A stretch of DNA of 64,000 nt from JACCWP01 sp963801045 (GTDB lineage Bacteria; Actinomycetota; Actinomycetes; Propionibacteriales; Nocardioidaceae): the NCBI GenBank assembly GCA_963801045.1, contig CAWDDC010000004.1, forward strand, positions 992,001-1,056,000, in the 5' to 3' direction. The notes below the pieces were generated by a model. The model had not been told where the DNA came from and ran no database searches. It saw only the letters and a list, made by a program, of their open reading frames with translations. Both the position numbers and the translations under genes were made by a program. Every line of letters begins with the position of its first letter. Within the stretch, counting starts at the first letter, position 1. Positions 24,030-32,259 of this stretch are shown here, one piece after another.

Positions 24030-24249
24030 TACCATGGGGCCACAGGCATCGACCCGGCCATCACCGGCGAGCCTCCGGAAGAACAGGCGCCTCCCCGGCG
24101 CCCCAGTAGAACCGGACGGGACCGGCCCGTCACAGCCGACGAACGAGCGGTGCGCCCGGCCAGCCGGTCGGCGCACACGCGAGGTGGTACCGCGGTTCTC
24201 GCCGATGCGGCGGGCGTCGTCCTCGCACCCGAGAGCTGCGAGGAGTGCG
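24030..24249 (+). promoter_or_regulatory. T-box riboswitch of ileS (translational type)
   Basis: The 249-base leader contains the T-box core TGGTACCGCG at 24185-24194, which reads the uncharged tRNA 3' end. It is enclosed by GCGAG (24179-24183) and CTCGC (24198-24202), the helix formed when tRNA is bound. Just before the gene, TCCTCGCA (24220-24227) pairs perfectly with TGCGAGGA (24237-24244), hiding the GAGGAG ribosome site of ileS. No U-tract follows, so control would be at translation, as described for actinobacterial ileS T-boxes. Ile codons ATC at 24048 and 24060 are specifier candidates. The 5' boundary is approximate. Confidence 0.88.
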
Positions 24250-27200
24250 ATGCCCTACCCCAAGGCCGGCGGAGACCGCGTCCCGGCGACCCCGTCGTTC
24301 CCGTCCCTCGAGCTCGAGGTCATCGACCACTGGCGCACCGACCACACGTTCCAGGCGTCGATCGACCAGCGTGACCCGGGCGTCGACGGGGCCAACGAGT
24401 TCGTCTTCTACGACGGCCCGCCGTTCGCCAACGGGCTGCCGCACTACGGCCACCTGCTGACCGGCTACGTCAAGGACGTGGTGCCGCGCTACCAGACCAT
24501 GCGTGGGCGCCGGGTCGAGCGCCGCTTCGGCTGGGACTGCCACGGCCTGCCCGCCGAGGTCGAGGCGGAGAAGCAGCTCGGCATCGGGCACAAGGCCGAG
24601 ATCGAGGCGATGGGCGTCGCCGAGTTCAACGCGGTGTGCCGGGCGTCGGTGCTGCGCTACACCGGCGAGTGGCAGGAGTACGTCGAGCGGCAGGCCCGCT
24701 GGGTCGACTTCGAGAACGACTACAAGACCCTCGACATCGACTACATGGAGTCGGTGATGTGGGCCTTCAAGTCGCTGTGGGACAAGGGCCTGATCTACCA
24801 GGGCTTCCGGGTGCTCGCGTACTGCTGGCGCTGCGAGACACCGCTGTCCAACACCGAGACCAGGATGGACGACGTCTACCGGCAGCGGCAGGACCCGGCC
24901 CTCACCGTCGGCTTCCGGCTCGACACCGGTGAGCTGGCGCTGGCGTGGACCACCACCCCGTGGACGCTGCCCAGCAACCTGGCGCTCGCGGTCAACCCCG
25001 GCGTCGACTACGTCGTCGTCGCGCACGAGGGTGAGCGGTACCTGCTCGCCGAGGCCCGGCTGCACGCCTACGAGCGTGAGCTCGGCGATGGCGAGGTCGT
25101 CGAGCGGCTGCGCGGCGCCGACCTGGTCGGACGGCGCTACACCCCGCTGTTCGACTTCTTCACCGACACCGAGACGCACGGCACCGGCAACGCCTTCCAG
25201 CTGCTCCCGAGCGACCACGTCACGATCGAGGACGGCACCGGCGTCGTGCACATGGCACCGGCCTACGGCGAGGACGACCAGAACGTCTGCGCCGCCGCCG
25301 GCATCCCGGTCGTGCTCACCGTCGACGACCAGGCGGTGTTCACCTCGGTCGTGCCGCCGTACCAGGGCCAGCACGTCTTCGAGGCCAACCGCGACATCGT
25401 GCGCGACCTCAAGGCGCAGGGAGCCGTGCTGCGGCACGAGTCGTACGACCACCCGTACCCGCACTGCTGGCGCTGCGACAACCCGCTGATCTACAAGGCG
25501 GTCTCCAGCTGGTTCGTCAAGGTCACGGCGTTCCGGGAGCGGATGCTCGAGCTCAACCGGCAGATCAGCTGGACCCCGGCGCACGTGCAGGACGGCAGCT
25601 TCGGCAAGTGGCTGGAGGGCGCCCGCGACTGGTCCATCAGCCGCAACCGCTACTGGGGCAGTCCGATCCCGGTCTGGCAGTCCGACGACCCTGCCTACCC
25701 GCGCACCGACGTCTACGGGTCCCTGGCCGAGCTCGAGGGCGACTTCGGTCCGCAGGGGTTCACCCGCCTCGACGACCTGCACCGCCCCGCCGTCGACGAG
25801 CTGACCCGGCCCAACCCGGACGACCCGACGGGTGGGTCGACGATGCGCCGGGTCCCGGAGGTGCTGGACTGCTGGTTCGAGTCGGGGTCGATGCCGTTCG
25901 CGCAGGTGCACTACCCGTTCGAGAACACCGAGTGGTTCGAGCACCACTACCCGGGCGACTTCATCGTGGAGTACACCCCGCAGACGCGCGGCTGGTTCTA
26001 CACGATGCACGTGCTGGCCACCGCGCTGTTCGACCGCCCGGCGTTCAGGTCTGCCCTCGTGCACGGCACGCTGCTCGGTTCCGACGGCCGCAAGATGTCC
26101 AAGAGCCTGCGCAACTACCCGCTCGTCACCGAGGTGTTCGACCGCGACGGATCCGACGCCATGCGCTGGTTCCTGATGAACTCGCCGGTGATGCGCGGCG
26201 GCGAGCTCATCGTCACCGAGCGAGGCATCCGCGAGGGTGTGCGCCAGGTGCTCATCCCGCTCTGGAACGCGTGGTACTTCTTCGCGCTGTACGCCAACGC
26301 TGACGCGTACGACGCGAAGTGGGCCACCGACTCCCCGGACGTGCTCGACCGCTACCTGCTGGCCAAGACGCACGAGCTGGTCGAGACGGTGACCGCGCAG
26401 ATGGACCTGTTCGACGTCGCCGGGGCGTGCGGGTCGGTGCGGGCGTATCTCGACATGCTCACCAACTGGTACGTGCGCCGGTCGCGGCAGCGCTTCTGGT
26501 CCGGTGAGTCGGCCGCCTTCGACACGTTGTGGACGGCGCTGCAGGTGCTGACCCGGGTCGCGTCGCCGCTGCTGCCGATCACCAGCGAGGCGGTCCACCG
26601 CGGGCTGACCGGCGCGCGCAGCGTGCACCTCACCGACTGGCCGGACCCGTCCGACCTGCCCGCCGACGTCGCGCTGGTGGCGGACATGGACGCCGTCCGG
26701 GAGGTGTGCTCGGTGTCGTCGTCGCTGCGGAAGTCGCGCGGACTGCGCGTGCGCCTCCCCCTTCAACGCCTCACCGTGGCGGCGCCCGACGCCGCTCGGC
26801 TGGCGCCGTACGAGGACCTCATCAGGGCCGAGGTCAACGTGCGTGAGGTGGTGCTGACCGACCCGGTCGAGGGCGAGCACGGGGTCGAACGGCGGCTCAC
26901 GGTCCTCGCGCGCAAGGCCGGCCCGCGCCTCGGTCCGGACGTGCAGCAGGCGATCCGCGGCAGCAAGACCGGCGACTGGAGCGACGCCGACGGGCGAGTC
27001 GTGTCCGGCGGGGTCGAGCTGCTGCCGGGAGAGTACGAGCTCGACGTCGTGATCGAGGGCGTCGCGGACGACCCGGACTCGGCCACCGCGCTGCTCGGCA
27101 ACGGCTCGGTGGTGCTCGACACGGCTGTGACCCCGGTGCTCGCCGCCGAGGGGCTCGCCCGCGACCTCGTACGCGTCGTGCAGCAGGCCAGGCGGGACGC

Positions 27201-27405
27201 CGGGCTCGACATCTCCGACCGGATCCGGCTCGGCATCGACGCCGGCGACGACGTCAACGACGCGGTCGACGCGCACCGCGAGATGATCGAGGCCGAGACG
27301 CTCGCGACCGTCATCGAGCTCGGTGCCGTGCCGGCCGACCGGTGCGTCGACGCCGATGTCGGCGACGGCTCCACGGTGCGGGTCACGGTGGAGCGCACCG
27401 GGTGA
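24250..27405 (+). CDS. ileS: Isoleucyl-tRNA synthetase (type 2)
   Basis: A class I synthetase of 1051 residues charging tRNA-Ile. The HIGH motif reads HYGH starting at His65, and KMSKS is at 615-619. The WDCHGLPAEVEAEKQLGI block and the length place it in the type 2, eukaryote-like IleRS group, whose members are usually resistant to mupirocin. The editing domain is present (WTTTPWTLPSNLALAVNP region). ATG at 24250 follows GAGGAG held in the T-box sequestering hairpin. It lies between obgE and proB, which are usually adjacent, and proB begins eight bases after its stop. Confidence 0.96.
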   Translation: MPYPKAGGDRVPATPSFPSLELEVIDHWRTDHTFQASIDQRDPGVDGANEFVFYDGPPFANGLPHYGHLLTGYVKDVVPRYQTMRGRRVERRFGWDCHGLPAEVEAEKQLGIGHKAEIEAMGVAEFNAVCRASVLRYTGEWQEYVERQARWVDFENDYKTLDIDYMESVMWAFKSLWDKGLIYQGFRVLAYCWRCETPLSNTETRMDDVYRQRQDPALTVGFRLDTGELALAWTTTPWTLPSNLALAVNPGVDYVVVAHEGERYLLAEARLHAYERELGDGEVVERLRGADLVGRRYTPLFDFFTDTETHGTGNAFQLLPSDHVTIEDGTGVVHMAPAYGEDDQNVCAAAGIPVVLTVDDQAVFTSVVPPYQGQHVFEANRDIVRDLKAQGAVLRHESYDHPYPHCWRCDNPLIYKAVSSWFVKVTAFRERMLELNRQISWTPAHVQDGSFGKWLEGARDWSISRNRYWGSPIPVWQSDDPAYPRTDVYGSLAELEGDFGPQGFTRLDDLHRPAVDELTRPNPDDPTGGSTMRRVPEVLDCWFESGSMPFAQVHYPFENTEWFEHHYPGDFIVEYTPQTRGWFYTMHVLATALFDRPAFRSALVHGTLLGSDGRKMSKSLRNYPLVTEVFDRDGSDAMRWFLMNSPVMRGGELIVTERGIREGVRQVLIPLWNAWYFFALYANADAYDAKWATDSPDVLDRYLLAKTHELVETVTAQMDLFDVAGACGSVRAYLDMLTNWYVRRSRQRFWSGESAAFDTLWTALQVLTRVASPLLPITSEAVHRGLTGARSVHLTDWPDPSDLPADVALVADMDAVREVCSVSSSLRKSRGLRVRLPLQRLTVAAPDAARLAPYEDLIRAEVNVREVVLTDPVEGEHGVERRLTVLARKAGPRLGPDVQQAIRGSKTGDWSDADGRVVSGGVELLPGEYELDVVIEGVADDPDSATALLGNGSVVLDTAVTPVLAAEGLARDLVRVVQQARRDAGLDISDRIRLGIDAGDDVNDAVDAHREMIEAETLATVIELGAVPADRCVDADVGDGSTVRVTVERTG

Positions 27406-27412
27406 GCCGGAC

Positions 27413-28513
27413 GTGACCGGGCGGCGTGTCGTCGTCAAGGTGGGCTCGTCGTCGCTGACGACCACGCACGGCGGCCTCGACCCCGACCGGGTCGACGCGC
27501 TCGTCGACGTGCTCGCGCCGGCGCACGCGGGGGACGACGACATCGTGCTGGTCAGCTCCGGCGCGATCGCCGCCGGGCTCGCGCCGCTCGGCATCGCCCG
27601 ACGACCCCGCGACCTCGCCACCCAGCAGGCGGCGGCCAGTGTCGGCCAGGGGCTGCTCGTGCACCGCTACGCCGAACGGTTCGCGCGGCACGGCGTGGTC
27701 GCCGGACAGGTGCTGCTGACCGCCGACGACGTGACCCGACGCAGCCACTACCGCAACGCCTACCGCACGTTCGCCCGGCTGCGGGACCTCGGCGCGGTCC
27801 CGATCGTGAACGAGAACGACACCGTCGCCACCACCGAGATCCGCTTCGGGGACAACGACCGGCTCGCCGCCCTGGTCGCGCACCTCGTGCACGCCGACCT
27901 GCTGGTGCTGCTGTCCGACGTCGACGGGCTGCACGACGGCGACCCGCGTCGGCCAGGCGTGCGGCGCATCGCCGACGTGCACGGCCAGTCGGACCTGGAG
28001 GGCGTGACCCTGGGGCGTGCCGGTGGCGAGGGCATGGGCACCGGCGGCATGGTGACCAAGGTGGAGGCGGCCCGGATCGCCACCGGGGCGGGGATCCCGG
28101 TGGTGCTGACCACGGCCTCCCGGGTCGCGGAGGCCCTGGCCGGAGCCGCGGTCGGCACCCGCTTCCACCCCACCGGGCGACGGCGGCCCACCCGGCTGCT
28201 CTGGCTGGCCCACGCCACGGAGGGCCGCGGCCGGCTGGTCCTCGACGCGGGCGCCGTGCGCGCGGTGCGCGAGCGGCGGGCCTCGCTGCTGCCCGCCGGT
28301 GTGGTGGGCGTGGAGGGCAGCTTCGGTGCCGGCGACCCGGTCGACCTGGTCGACCCCGAGGGACGGCTGGTCGCGCGGGGACTGGTGAACTACGACAGTG
28401 ACGAGGTGCCCACCCTGCTCGGCCGGTCCACCCGGGAGCTGGCCGACAGCCTCGGGGTGGAGTACGAGCGGGAGCTCGTGCACCGTGACGACCTGGTGCT
28501 GCTGGAGCGCTGA
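27413..28513 (+). CDS. proB: Glutamate 5-kinase
   Basis: First enzyme of proline synthesis, phosphorylating glutamate. It has 366 residues: an amino-acid kinase domain (VVKVGSSSLT, VSSGAIAAGL, PIVNENDTVA, FGDNDRLAALVA, LLSDVDGL, GTGGMVTKVEAA) and a C-terminal PUA domain (RGRLVLDAGAVRAV... GLVNYDSDEV). GTG at 27413 is seven bases after ileS, implying cotranscription and perhaps T-box effects on proline synthesis at the RNA level. The kinase start VTGRRVVVKVG matches family starts. Confidence 0.96.
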   Translation: MTGRRVVVKVGSSSLTTTHGGLDPDRVDALVDVLAPAHAGDDDIVLVSSGAIAAGLAPLGIARRPRDLATQQAAASVGQGLLVHRYAERFARHGVVAGQVLLTADDVTRRSHYRNAYRTFARLRDLGAVPIVNENDTVATTEIRFGDNDRLAALVAHLVHADLLVLLSDVDGLHDGDPRRPGVRRIADVHGQSDLEGVTLGRAGGEGMGTGGMVTKVEAARIATGAGIPVVLTTASRVAEALAGAAVGTRFHPTGRRRPTRLLWLAHATEGRGRLVLDAGAVRAVRERRASLLPAGVVGVEGSFGAGDPVDLVDPEGRLVARGLVNYDSDEVPTLLGRSTRELADSLGVEYERELVHRDDLVLLER

Positions 28514-28633
28514 CCAGGGCCGTTTCCGTCCCGGCACCGCGCCCCGGATGTCGACCATGTCACGGCCGGGGCATTTGCCCGCGCGGTGTCGCGTCCGTGC
28601 ACCAGACTGGCGGTCGTGGACAGGGAGGTCGTA

Positions 28634-28990
28634 GTGCCGATGGAGGAGGAGGCACGGCTCTGGCACGTCACGGTCACCGTGGCGGGAGCCCTGCACGATC
28701 CCGAGGTCGTCCGGCAGGCCATGGTGCGGTTGTCGGAGGAGCGGCCGTTCCTGCACGCACTGCGTTTCGCCGGTGCCCGCGCCGAGATCCGTTACTGGGA
28801 AGAGGCGTACGACATGCTCGACGCCGCCTCGCTGGCCCTGCGGGTCTGGAACGAGCACCGCGAGACCGCCGGCCTGCCGCGCTGGGAGGTCGTGGGTCTC
28901 GAGGTCCTCGAGCGCGAGGCGTTCCAGCGCCGCGGTCACGAGCGCGCCCCCGTCATCGGGCTGCACCGTCCCGTCCCGCAGCCCTTCTGA
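28634..28990 (+). CDS. Conserved actinobacterial protein of unknown function (118 aa)
   Basis: A small soluble protein, not recognised by name. It begins MEEEARLWHVTVTVAGALHDPEVVRQAM, followed by LRFAGARAEIRYWEEAYDMLDAASLALRVWNEHR and a Pro-rich end. Alternating beta and amphipathic helix segments suggest a small alpha/beta fold. AGGGAGG ends five bases before the GTG at 28634 and eleven before an ATG at 28640, so either start is possible. It lies between proB and proA, which argues for a chromosomal housekeeping role rather than a mobile origin. Confidence 0.8.
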   Translation: MPMEEEARLWHVTVTVAGALHDPEVVRQAMVRLSEERPFLHALRFAGARAEIRYWEEAYDMLDAASLALRVWNEHRETAGLPRWEVVGLEVLEREAFQRRGHERAPVIGLHRPVPQPF

Positions 28991-29005
28991 CCCGTCCGTA
29001 CCCCG

Positions 29006-29057
29006 CGACTTGTCACCGTCAGATCGCCATCTATGGCGGCGTCGCGGTGACAGGTCG
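29006..29057. repeat. Nested palindrome upstream of proA
   Basis: Outer arms CGACTTGTCACCG (29006-29018) and its complement at 29045-29057 pair over 13 positions with one G-T pair. An inner hairpin CGCCAT/ATGGCG lies at 29025-29038. The TGTCACCG/CGGTGACA core is shared with the palindrome at 45-88. It can end the small upstream gene; as a repeat family it may be dispersed in the genome. Confidence 0.6.
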
Positions 29058-29078
29058 TGGAGGCGCGGCGGGGCGACC

Positions 29079-29084
29079 TAGGCT
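29079..29084 (+). promoter_or_regulatory. -10 element of leaderless proA
   Basis: TAGGCT is followed by six bases and then the proA ATG at 29091. No ribosome site precedes the start. Confidence 0.55.
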
Positions 29085-29090
29085 GGGACG

Positions 29091-30347
29091 ATGAGCACCG
29101 CCGAGGACGACGTACGCGCGGCCGCGGTGCGGGCCCGCACGGCCGCCCGGGAGCTGGCGCTGGCATCGCGTGCCGCCAAGGACCGCGCCCTCGTGGCCAT
29201 GGCGGACGCGCTGGTCGCGCACACCGCTGACGTGCTCGCGGCCAACGCCGGTGACGTCGAGACGGCCGAGGCCGCCGCCACCGCCGGCCACCTGGTCGAC
29301 CGGCTCCGCCTCGACGCCGACCGGGTCGCGGGTATGGCGGCAGGGCTGCGGCAGGTGGCCGGGCTGCCCGACCCGGTGGGCGAGGTCGTCCGCGGGGTGA
29401 CGCTGCCCAACGGTCTCGAGCTGCGGCAGCGGCGGGTGCCGATGGGAGTCGTGGGGATCATCTACGAGGCCCGTCCCAACGTGACCGTCGACGCGGCCGG
29501 CCTGTGCCTGAAGTCCGGCAACGCCGTGCTGCTGCGCGGGTCGGGATCCGCCGCCCGCAGCAACGCCTGCCTGGTCGAGGTGCTGCGCGGGGCGATCGTC
29601 GAGTCCGGCCTGCCCGCCGACGCGGTCCAGCTGCTCGACCCGTCCAGCCGGGACAGCGCCACCGCGCTGATGCGCGCCCGGGGGATGGTCGACCTGGTGG
29701 TACCCCGCGGCGGCGCCGGCCTGATCCGGACCGTCGTCGAGGAGTCGACGGTCCCCGTGGTCGAGACCGGTGTCGGCAACTGCCACGTCTACGTGCACGC
29801 CGACGCCGATCCGGACATGGCGCTGGCGATCGTGCTCAATGCGAAGACGCACCGACCGAGCGTCTGCAACGCGGCCGAGTCGCTGCTCGTGCACGAGTCG
29901 CTCGCGGACACGTTCGTGCCCAAAGTGGTGGCCGCCCTGCACGAGCACGGTGTCGTCGTACACGGCGACCGTGCGTTCCAGGAGGCGTCGCCAGACGTCG
30001 TGCAGGTGACCGACGAGGACCACGCCACCGAGTACCTCTCGCTGCACATGTCAGCGTCGGTGGTGCCCGACCTGGACGCCGCCCTCGACCACATCCGGCG
30101 CTGGTCGACCGGCCACACCGAGGCCGTCGTCACGTCGTCGCTCGAGGTGGCGCAGCGGTTCACCGCCGAGCTGGACTCGGCCGCGCTGATGGTCAACGCC
30201 TCCACCCGGTTCACCGACGGCGAGGAGCTGGGGTTCGGCGCCGAGATCGGCATCTCCACCCAGAAGCTGCACGCCCGCGGCCCGATGGGCCTGGCCGAGC
30301 TGACGACCACCACGACCGTGGTGACGGGCCAGGGCCACGTCCGCTGA
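29091..30347 (+). CDS. proA: Gamma-glutamyl phosphate reductase
   Basis: Second enzyme of proline synthesis, an NADPH-dependent aldehyde-dehydrogenase-fold reductase of 418 residues. Family blocks are GVVGIIYEARPNVTVDAAGLCLKSGN and HRPSVCNAAES with the catalytic Cys259, then a C-terminal GFGAEIGISTQKLHARGPMGL. It does not overlap proB; the 118-residue gene and a palindrome lie between. It seems to start its own leaderless transcript. Confidence 0.96.
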   Translation: MSTAEDDVRAAAVRARTAARELALASRAAKDRALVAMADALVAHTADVLAANAGDVETAEAAATAGHLVDRLRLDADRVAGMAAGLRQVAGLPDPVGEVVRGVTLPNGLELRQRRVPMGVVGIIYEARPNVTVDAAGLCLKSGNAVLLRGSGSAARSNACLVEVLRGAIVESGLPADAVQLLDPSSRDSATALMRARGMVDLVVPRGGAGLIRTVVEESTVPVVETGVGNCHVYVHADADPDMALAIVLNAKTHRPSVCNAAESLLVHESLADTFVPKVVAALHEHGVVVHGDRAFQEASPDVVQVTDEDHATEYLSLHMSASVVPDLDAALDHIRRWSTGHTEAVVTSSLEVAQRFTAELDSAALMVNASTRFTDGEELGFGAEIGISTQKLHARGPMGLAELTTTTTVVTGQGHVR

Positions 30348-30357
30348 CCCGGGCGGC

Positions 30358-30363
30358 TAGATT
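30358..30363 (+). promoter_or_regulatory. -10 element of the small membrane protein gene
   Basis: TAGATT is followed by six bases and the ATG at 30370, the same leaderless spacing as for proA. Confidence 0.5.
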
Positions 30364-30369
30364 GTGGCC

Positions 30370-30513
30370 ATGATGAACACCGTCGTCCGCGCGGAGGAAG
30401 AGCTGCGGGAGCTGCCGATCGAGCCGCTGTGGATCGGGATCATCACCCTCGGCCTCTTCGTCGTCCTGCTGGTGGCCCTGCTGGCCTTCGGCAAGGGCCG
30501 TCCCCACACCTGA
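30370..30513 (+). CDS. Small single-pass membrane protein (47 aa)
   Basis: A short frame in the 183-base gap between proA and nadD. The product has an acidic start (MMNTVVRAEEELRELPIEPL), one clear membrane helix (IGIITLGLFVVLLVALLAF) and a short basic end (GKGRPHT). A -10 element sits six bases before the ATG. Its stop TGA 30511-30513 precedes GAGGAG, the likely ribosome site region of nadD. The good topology, coding-type codon use and promoter spacing support a real gene. Function is unknown. Confidence 0.75.
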   Translation: MMNTVVRAEEELRELPIEPLWIGIITLGLFVVLLVALLAFGKGRPHT

Positions 30514-30530
30514 GGAGCCTGCTCCGCACC

Positions 30531-31205
30531 GTGGCCCACCTCGCTCCCGAGTCCGTCGCCGCCGCCGACGGCCGGCCCCGCAGCCGCCGAGTCGGGGTCA
30601 TGGGCGGCACGTTCGACCCGATCCACCACGGCCACCTGGTCGCCGCCAGCGAGGTCCAGGCCTGGTTCGGGCTGGACGAGGTCGTGTTCGTCCCGACCGG
30701 CCAGCCGTGGCAGAAGCAGGACCGCCGGGTCTCGCCCGCCGAGCACCGGTACCTGATGACGGTGATCGCCACCGCCTCCAACCCCCGGTTCTCGGTGAGC
30801 CGGGTCGACATCGACCGCGTCGGCCCGACGTACACCATCGACACCCTGCGCGACCTGCGGGAGCGGCGGCCCGAGGACGACTTCTTCTTCATCACCGGCG
30901 CCGATGCCCTGGCGCAGATCCTCACCTGGCGCGAGGCCGACGAGATGTTCGGCCTGGCGCGCTTCGTCGGGTGCACCCGGCCCGGCCACCGGCTCGACCC
31001 CGACACGCTGCCCGACCTGCCGACCGACCGGCTCACGCTGGTGGAGATCCCCGCGCTCGCGATCAGCTCCACCGACTGCCGCGACCGCGTCGAGCGCGGC
31101 GAGCCCGTCTGGTACCTGGTGCCCGACGGCGTCGTCCAGTACATCGGCAAGCACGGGCTCTACGGCGACGCCGTCTCCGACCTACCGCTGCGAGAGAACA
31201 CGTGA
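30531..31205 (+). CDS. nadD: Nicotinate-nucleotide adenylyltransferase
   Basis: Makes deamido-NAD from nicotinate mononucleotide and ATP. The nucleotidyltransferase motif is GGTFDPIHHGHL and the closing motif is ISSTDCRDR; DDFFFITGADAL is also typical. GTG at 30531 gives 224 residues with a 20-residue leader before VGVMGGTF. That start is uncertain, because the GAGGAG site is 13 bases away. An ATG at 30600 would be too late, since it removes part of the first strand. It overlaps rsfS by four bases (GTGA). Confidence 0.94.
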   Translation: MAHLAPESVAAADGRPRSRRVGVMGGTFDPIHHGHLVAASEVQAWFGLDEVVFVPTGQPWQKQDRRVSPAEHRYLMTVIATASNPRFSVSRVDIDRVGPTYTIDTLRDLRERRPEDDFFFITGADALAQILTWREADEMFGLARFVGCTRPGHRLDPDTLPDLPTDRLTLVEIPALAISSTDCRDRVERGEPVWYLVPDGVVQYIGKHGLYGDAVSDLPLRENT

Positions 31206-31591
31206 CCGCCACCGAGCACGCCCGCGCGCTGACTGTCGCGGCCGCAGAGGCCGCAGCCGACAAGCTGGCCCGCGACCTGGTCGCGTTCGACGTCTCCGAC
31301 CAGCTGGTCATCACCGACGTCTTCCTGGTCTGCTCGGCAGCCAACGACCGGCAGGTACGCGCCGTGGTCGACGCCGTGGAGGAGCGGCTGCTCGAGCTGG
31401 GCGTCAAGCCGGTGCGCCGCGAGGGGCAGCGGGAGGGCCGCTGGGTCCTGCTCGACTTCGGCGATGTCGTCGTGCACGTGCAGCACGAGGAGGAGCGCAC
31501 CTTCTACGCGCTGGAGCGGATCTGGCGCGACTGCCCGGTCGTCCCGCTGCCCGAGGCCGCCACCCGTGGCCATGACCGGGAAGCGCGGTGA
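31202..31591 (+). CDS. rsfS: Ribosome silencing factor RsfS
   Basis: A 129-residue RsfS/DUF143 protein that binds L14 and blocks subunit joining during starvation. The conserved stretch is DKLARDLVAFDVSDQLVITDVFLVCSA... followed by EGRWVLLDFGDVVVHVQHEEERTFYALERIW. GTG start overlaps the nadD stop and its own stop overlaps the start of the phosphatase gene, so three genes are translationally coupled. Confidence 0.95.
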   Translation: MTATEHARALTVAAAEAAADKLARDLVAFDVSDQLVITDVFLVCSAANDRQVRAVVDAVEERLLELGVKPVRREGQREGRWVLLDFGDVVVHVQHEEERTFYALERIWRDCPVVPLPEAATRGHDREAR

Positions 31592-32250
31592 CCCGCCGGC
31601 TGGTCCTGTGGCGCCACGGCCGCACGGAGTGGAACGCGCAGGGCCGCACCCAGGGACAGTCCGACGTTCCGCTCGACGAGGTCGGCAGGGAGCAGGCCCG
31701 CGCCTCCGCTGCCCGGCTCGCGTCGCTGGACCCCGCGGCGATCGTGTCGTCCGACCTGGTCCGTGCCGCCGACACCGCGGCCGCCCTCGTCGCGCTCACC
31801 GACCTCGAGGTGACGTACGACGCGAGGCTCCGTGAGGTCCACTTCGGCGAGCGGGAGGGCATGAGCTTCGAGGAGTCCATGCAGCGCTACCCGGACGAGA
31901 CCCGGAGCTGGGTGCGGTCGGAGGAGGTGCGCTTCCCGGGCGGAGAGACGTACGTGGAGACGGCGCAGCGGTTCGCCGCTGCACTGCACGACGTGATCGC
32001 GGGGATGGGGGACGACGACCTGGTCGTCGTCGCCTCGCACGGCGGCGCGATGCGGGTGGGCACCTGCGAGTTCCTCGGCATCCCGCCGGCGCTGTGGACG
32101 GCGTTCGGCGGCTTCGCCAACTGCAACTGGGCGGTGCTGCGGGAGAGCCGGCTGGGCGGCTGGCGGATCGAGGAGTGGAACGCCGGCTCGCTGCCCGAGC
32201 CGGTGCTCAGTGACGACGAGCGCGAGACCGACGACGCCCGCTCGGCCTGA
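31588..32250 (+). CDS. Histidine phosphatase (phosphoglycerate mutase superfamily)
   Basis: A 220-residue enzyme with the phosphoacceptor motif LWRHGRTEWN (His10), the acid residue region VHFGEREGMSF and the second His in SHGGAMR (His151). In mycobacteria the gene directly after nadD and rsfS is glucosyl-3-phosphoglycerate phosphatase (GpgP). The same order here makes that a reasonable candidate, but no partner glucosyltransferase is in view. A generic phosphatase remains possible. The GTG overlaps the rsfS stop by four bases. Confidence 0.9.
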   Translation: MTRRLVLWRHGRTEWNAQGRTQGQSDVPLDEVGREQARASAARLASLDPAAIVSSDLVRAADTAAALVALTDLEVTYDARLREVHFGEREGMSFEESMQRYPDETRSWVRSEEVRFPGGETYVETAQRFAAALHDVIAGMGDDDLVVVASHGGAMRVGTCEFLGIPPALWTAFGGFANCNWAVLRESRLGGWRIEEWNAGSLPEPVLSDDERETDDARSA

Positions 32251-32259
32251 CCCGCGCCG

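Noticed and set aside
20811..24176. 1121-codon open frame on the minus strand
   Set aside because: Antisense to rne, rplU, rpmA and obgE, all of which are clearly real.
24001..24374. obgE continuing to the stop at 24374
   Set aside because: That part overlaps the T-box leader and the start of ileS and has no Obg character; it is the result of the frame disruption.
24130..27621. 1163-codon open frame on the minus strand
   Set aside because: Antisense to ileS; a GC-driven mirror frame.
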